NCBI RefSeq assembly: GCF_014898055.3
Contig: NW_023601754.1
Coordinates: 47,485,013 to 47,549,012, forward strand
DNA from: Talpa occidentalis
Taxonomy: Eukaryota > Chordata > Mammalia > Eulipotyphla > Talpidae
Direction: 5' to 3'
DNA length: 64,000 nt
The notes under the pieces are model-generated. The model saw only the letters and a program-made list of their open reading frames with translations. It made no database searches and was not told the DNA's origin. The translations under genes were made by a program, and so were the position numbers. Shown one piece after another: positions 61,044 through 64,000 of this stretch (within the stretch, counting starts at the first letter, position 1; each line of letters opens with the position of its first letter).

Positions 61044-64000
61044 ACCCCAGCAGGGACAGACCTGGGCCCTGTCAAAGCAGCGAAGGTGGACACAGAGATA
61101 GGCCTGGCTGGCAGTGATGGCCCAGCCTTGTGGGCCAGAGCTCCAGGGGAGGCTGCAGGAGGTGCCAAGTGGGGGTTGACCACCACTGAGGGAGGCAGCC
61201 CAAGGGCTGGGAGTTTGTGCAGGGGCACTAGGGAGCTATGGGAGGTATATGAGCAGGGAGGGCTGGCTGGCTCAAAGCTGCTTGCAGAGAGCTCTCTCTG
61301 GGCCTGGGGCTGGGGGACAGACACAGATGGGGAGAAGACTGTGGTGTGGGTCTGGGAGAGGGCAGGAGCCAGGCTTGGAGATGGAGGAAAGAGGAAAGAA
61401 GGGCAGAGAGACCGGGAAGGAGCGAGTGGGGGGAGGCTAAGAGTGGGCTCTACTCCAAGACCCCTCCCTCCGACCTCTCCTCTCCCCCTTCCCATTCTTG
61501 GGCCCTTGGAGACCCACAGGATCTGCGGAGGAGGCCCTGCGGGGGGGGGTACCCAATTCCCCTCCCCACTGTTGCTCCTTCCTCCTTCCTGCACCACACA
61601 GCCTGTCCCCTCCCTGCACTCTCCTGTGGCCACCCTGAGTCCAGACTTCTCTTTCTGCAGCCTGACCCCCAACTCCCCCCCACTCTGTTCCAGAAGCAAA
61701 GCCAGCTGCTGCGTGACTGCGTGACCTTCCTCAGCCTGCACTAGCTGGTCTATAAAGTGGGTGTATACCTCTCCAAGGGCAGCTGGACAAGGGGCTGCGA
61801 ATTTGGGGCTCACAGCAACACACCTTTGTCCCGCCACCTGGGGCTCAGGGGTCTTACATGACTGTCGCTGGGCTCTGGAGGGGAGACCTCGTCCTTTCTG
61901 TTTCCAGCCTCCGAGGCTGCCTCCAGCTGAGGCCTCCGGCTCCCAGGTGGCATCTTCAGTGGCCACCCCTGGCTCTTCCTCCTTCTCCCACTCCCGACAC
62001 CCCAACACCTCCATTGGCCTCCCCGCTTTGGGGTCATCTGATGAGCGACCTTAATTCTGAAATCTTCCACCTAAATCCTCTTTTCTTTCTCTTCAGGCTC
62101 CAGGTATTAGAAGGTGGGGTCCTTTGGGAACCCCTACTCACAGCACTACGTCCATTTATTCAACAGCATTTAGGGAGCATCTGCCAGGTACTGTTTTAAG
62201 AGGGGAATCCAACTTTTGGGGATCTTCTAGGCTAGAGCATTGAGGGGGAGGGGTGTAGACAGAGAATGAAACAAAGGAGACATTTAAAATAAATGATCAT
62301 CGACAGAGGAAAAGGGGTTGGGGGAGAGCGAATGATGAGGGGTGGCTGTCTTAGGCGCTCAGAAGAGGTGACCTTGAGCGATGACCTGAATGACCTTGAC
62401 AGCCAAGAAGCTGTGTGGGGTAGGTCACAGGGGCACCAGGGGCAGAAGGTGCAAAGACTTAGAAGTGGGGGTGTGGGAGGCATTTAAGAAATAGTGGGCA
62501 GAGTCAGGGGGCTGTGGGGGGCCTTTGAGAGACTCCAGTATGGCAGTCTTCCCTGTGCCAGGTTATCCACTACCAATTTGTTGATGGGAGCGCCATTCTA
62601 CGGCTGAGAAAACTGGGGCTCAGACATGTACAAAGGATGTACAAGGAGACTGAAGCAGGGTTGGGTGAGAAGGTGGGCTATCTCTGCCCCCCCCCCCAAG
62701 TAGAGGTTCTCTCAACCTGCAGTCTAGTTGGACTCTTCTGGAAAACTAGCCTGAGGTTTTGCAGGTCTTCTTCTGGGTCTGTCTCTTGAGGCTGTCTGTG
62801 GATCTATCTGGTCCTGAAGTGGGTGATATTAGGGGCATAGCTATGAATCAGTCCTTGGGGGGCTCTCAGGTATGCAAGAGACAAATGGGGCACAGACAGT
62901 TCCAACTTGAGGGGATTAGAAGATTCCCTCAAGGGAGAGAGAGGCTATAGGAGATTTCTGTCTAGAAATATCAGGGAGGGCTTCCTGGAGGAGGGGACAT
63001 TTGCATTGGGAATTGATGAATAGGATATGGGAATACATTCATTTACTCATTCATTTACATGCCCATCCTGAGGCCTCATGTGGGTAGTTATTTAAGGGTG
63101 ATTTGTTCATTCATTAATCATTCATTTATTCAATATGTATTTTACAGTGGTTAAGATGTCAGATCCTGGAGTCCATAAACCTGGATTTCTTCTCAGTTGC
63201 TAAACCTTGCTCTATGCCTCAGTTTCCCCTTTGGTGAAATGAAGACAGAAATAGGATCTTCCTTGGAGGAGCCAGCCTGGTGGGGTGAATAGCAGTCAGA
63301 AAAGGGTTTCTGGAGAAGGTGGCACTGATTGGGTTTTGAAGGATAAGTAGGAGTTTGCTGGCTGAAGTAATGAGGTCCAGCCTCATGCTTCAGGATGAGG
63401 AAACAGTTAAGGAGAAGGCTGAGGGTTTGCTCTTGTGTGTCAGACATTGGCTTGTCCAAGGAACCCCAGAGCTGAAGGAAGCGAAGTGGTCAGCCAGGAG
63501 GCCGGTGATGTGCGTGAGACCAGTGCAGACAGGGCTGCAAATGCCAGGCTGAGGGGCCGGACCCAATTCTGGGGGCAATGGGAAGATGGCGACCAGGCCA
63601 ACCGGCTCATCCTTCAGTTCACAGGTGAGGAAACTGAGGACCCTGTTCAGGCCCTGCCTGGGCCCCTCTGATTTCCAGCCACACCCCCAGTTCCTACTTC
63701 CTCTGTCCTCTTGAGGCTGCCCCCACATCCCCATCTCAAGTCCTCCAGAGGAGACTGGGACACAGGCTTCTGCTCAGACTGAGCCCTGGAAGATGCCTGG
63801 CCCCCACCTGCTGGTGAACTCCGGCCCACTGGGGAACAGAGGGGGGAAACTGAGGCTGCCAACAGAGCAGGACCTGGATGCCGCTCCCCTGAGTTCGCAT
63901 CCAGGCTTCTGAGGTCACACCCTGAGTTCAAATCTGAGCTTGGTCTCAGCTTTATCTGCTTTGATTCTGAGCCCATGAGGGTCCCCTTCAAGCCTCTGTT
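61039..64000. other. Intergenic DNA to window end
   Basis: GC-rich unique sequence to about 62100 with a MIR-like part (61700-61765), then old mammal-wide repeat debris at about 62140-62480 and 62960-63400, and a MIR-like GTGAGGAAACTGAGGACCCT near 63626. No coding region supported. Confidence 0.6.

Noticed and set aside
60869..62014. Minus-strand open frame of 381 codons downstream of CLEC11A
   Set aside because: It reads through the (CA)n tract as Cys-Val repeats and through MIR-derived sequence, has low-complexity Pro/Ser composition and no recognisable domain; chance opening in GC-rich DNA.
48500..64000. GPR32, ACP4 or kallikrein genes expected further along in human
   Set aside because: No receptor-like seven-helix frame, acid phosphatase or serine protease motif appears; they may lie beyond the window.
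1..64000. CRISPR arrays, operons, phage or bacterial mobile elements
   Set aside because: Sequence is vertebrate nuclear DNA with spliced genes; the tandem repeats found lack regular spacers.

Overview
This is a mammalian nuclear genomic window. Most of it is one large split gene on the minus strand, the postsynaptic scaffold gene SHANK1. A smaller complete gene on the plus strand, CLEC11A (stem cell growth factor), follows. The order SHANK1 then CLEC11A, with facing-away promoters, is the arrangement known from human 19q13.33. MIR and L2 remnants, an L1 fragment and a family of tRNA-derived SINEs confirm a placental mammal. The SINE head resembles the CHR-type SINEs of whales and hippopotamus, so a cetartiodactyl is my best guess; this is weak.

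Layout. 1-1014: SHANK1 3' UTR, running off the window edge. 1015-40350: 23 coding exons of SHANK1, whose lengths and splice phases all agree. Read 5' to 3' (right to left) they encode the N-terminal SPN region, ankyrin repeats, SH3, PDZ, a very long proline-rich region held mostly in one 3-kb exon, and a C-terminal SAM domain. About 42.7-43.3 kb: CpG-island promoter and 5' UTR exon. 24.4-25.9 kb: a second, internal CpG island holding an alternative first exon that splices straight to the PDZ exons, with a consensus-matching REST/NRSF element upstream. Two in-frame microexons (27 nt between SH3 and PDZ; 24 nt after PDZ) have upstream UGC motifs like those of neural microexons. 46348-48235: CLEC11A in four coding exons, with AATAAA at 48447. 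48.5-64 kb: intergenic DNA with dense SINEs, an L1 ORF2 fragment, a GC-rich minisatellite, a (CA)n tract, and an orphan promoter-like cluster at 50.49-50.74 kb with three ZNF143-type motifs, a CCAAT box and an E-box.

The main anomaly is seven apparent single-base losses, six in the big SHANK1 exon and one in the last CLEC11A exon. All lie in C runs of GC-rich coding sequence. Because all splice sites and the other coding exons are intact, and because the same error type hits two unrelated genes, I read these as consensus (assembly) errors rather than gene decay. No wholly new gene system was found. The points most worth following are regulatory: the REST element at the internal SHANK1 promoter, the orphan ZNF143-type promoter, and the microexons.
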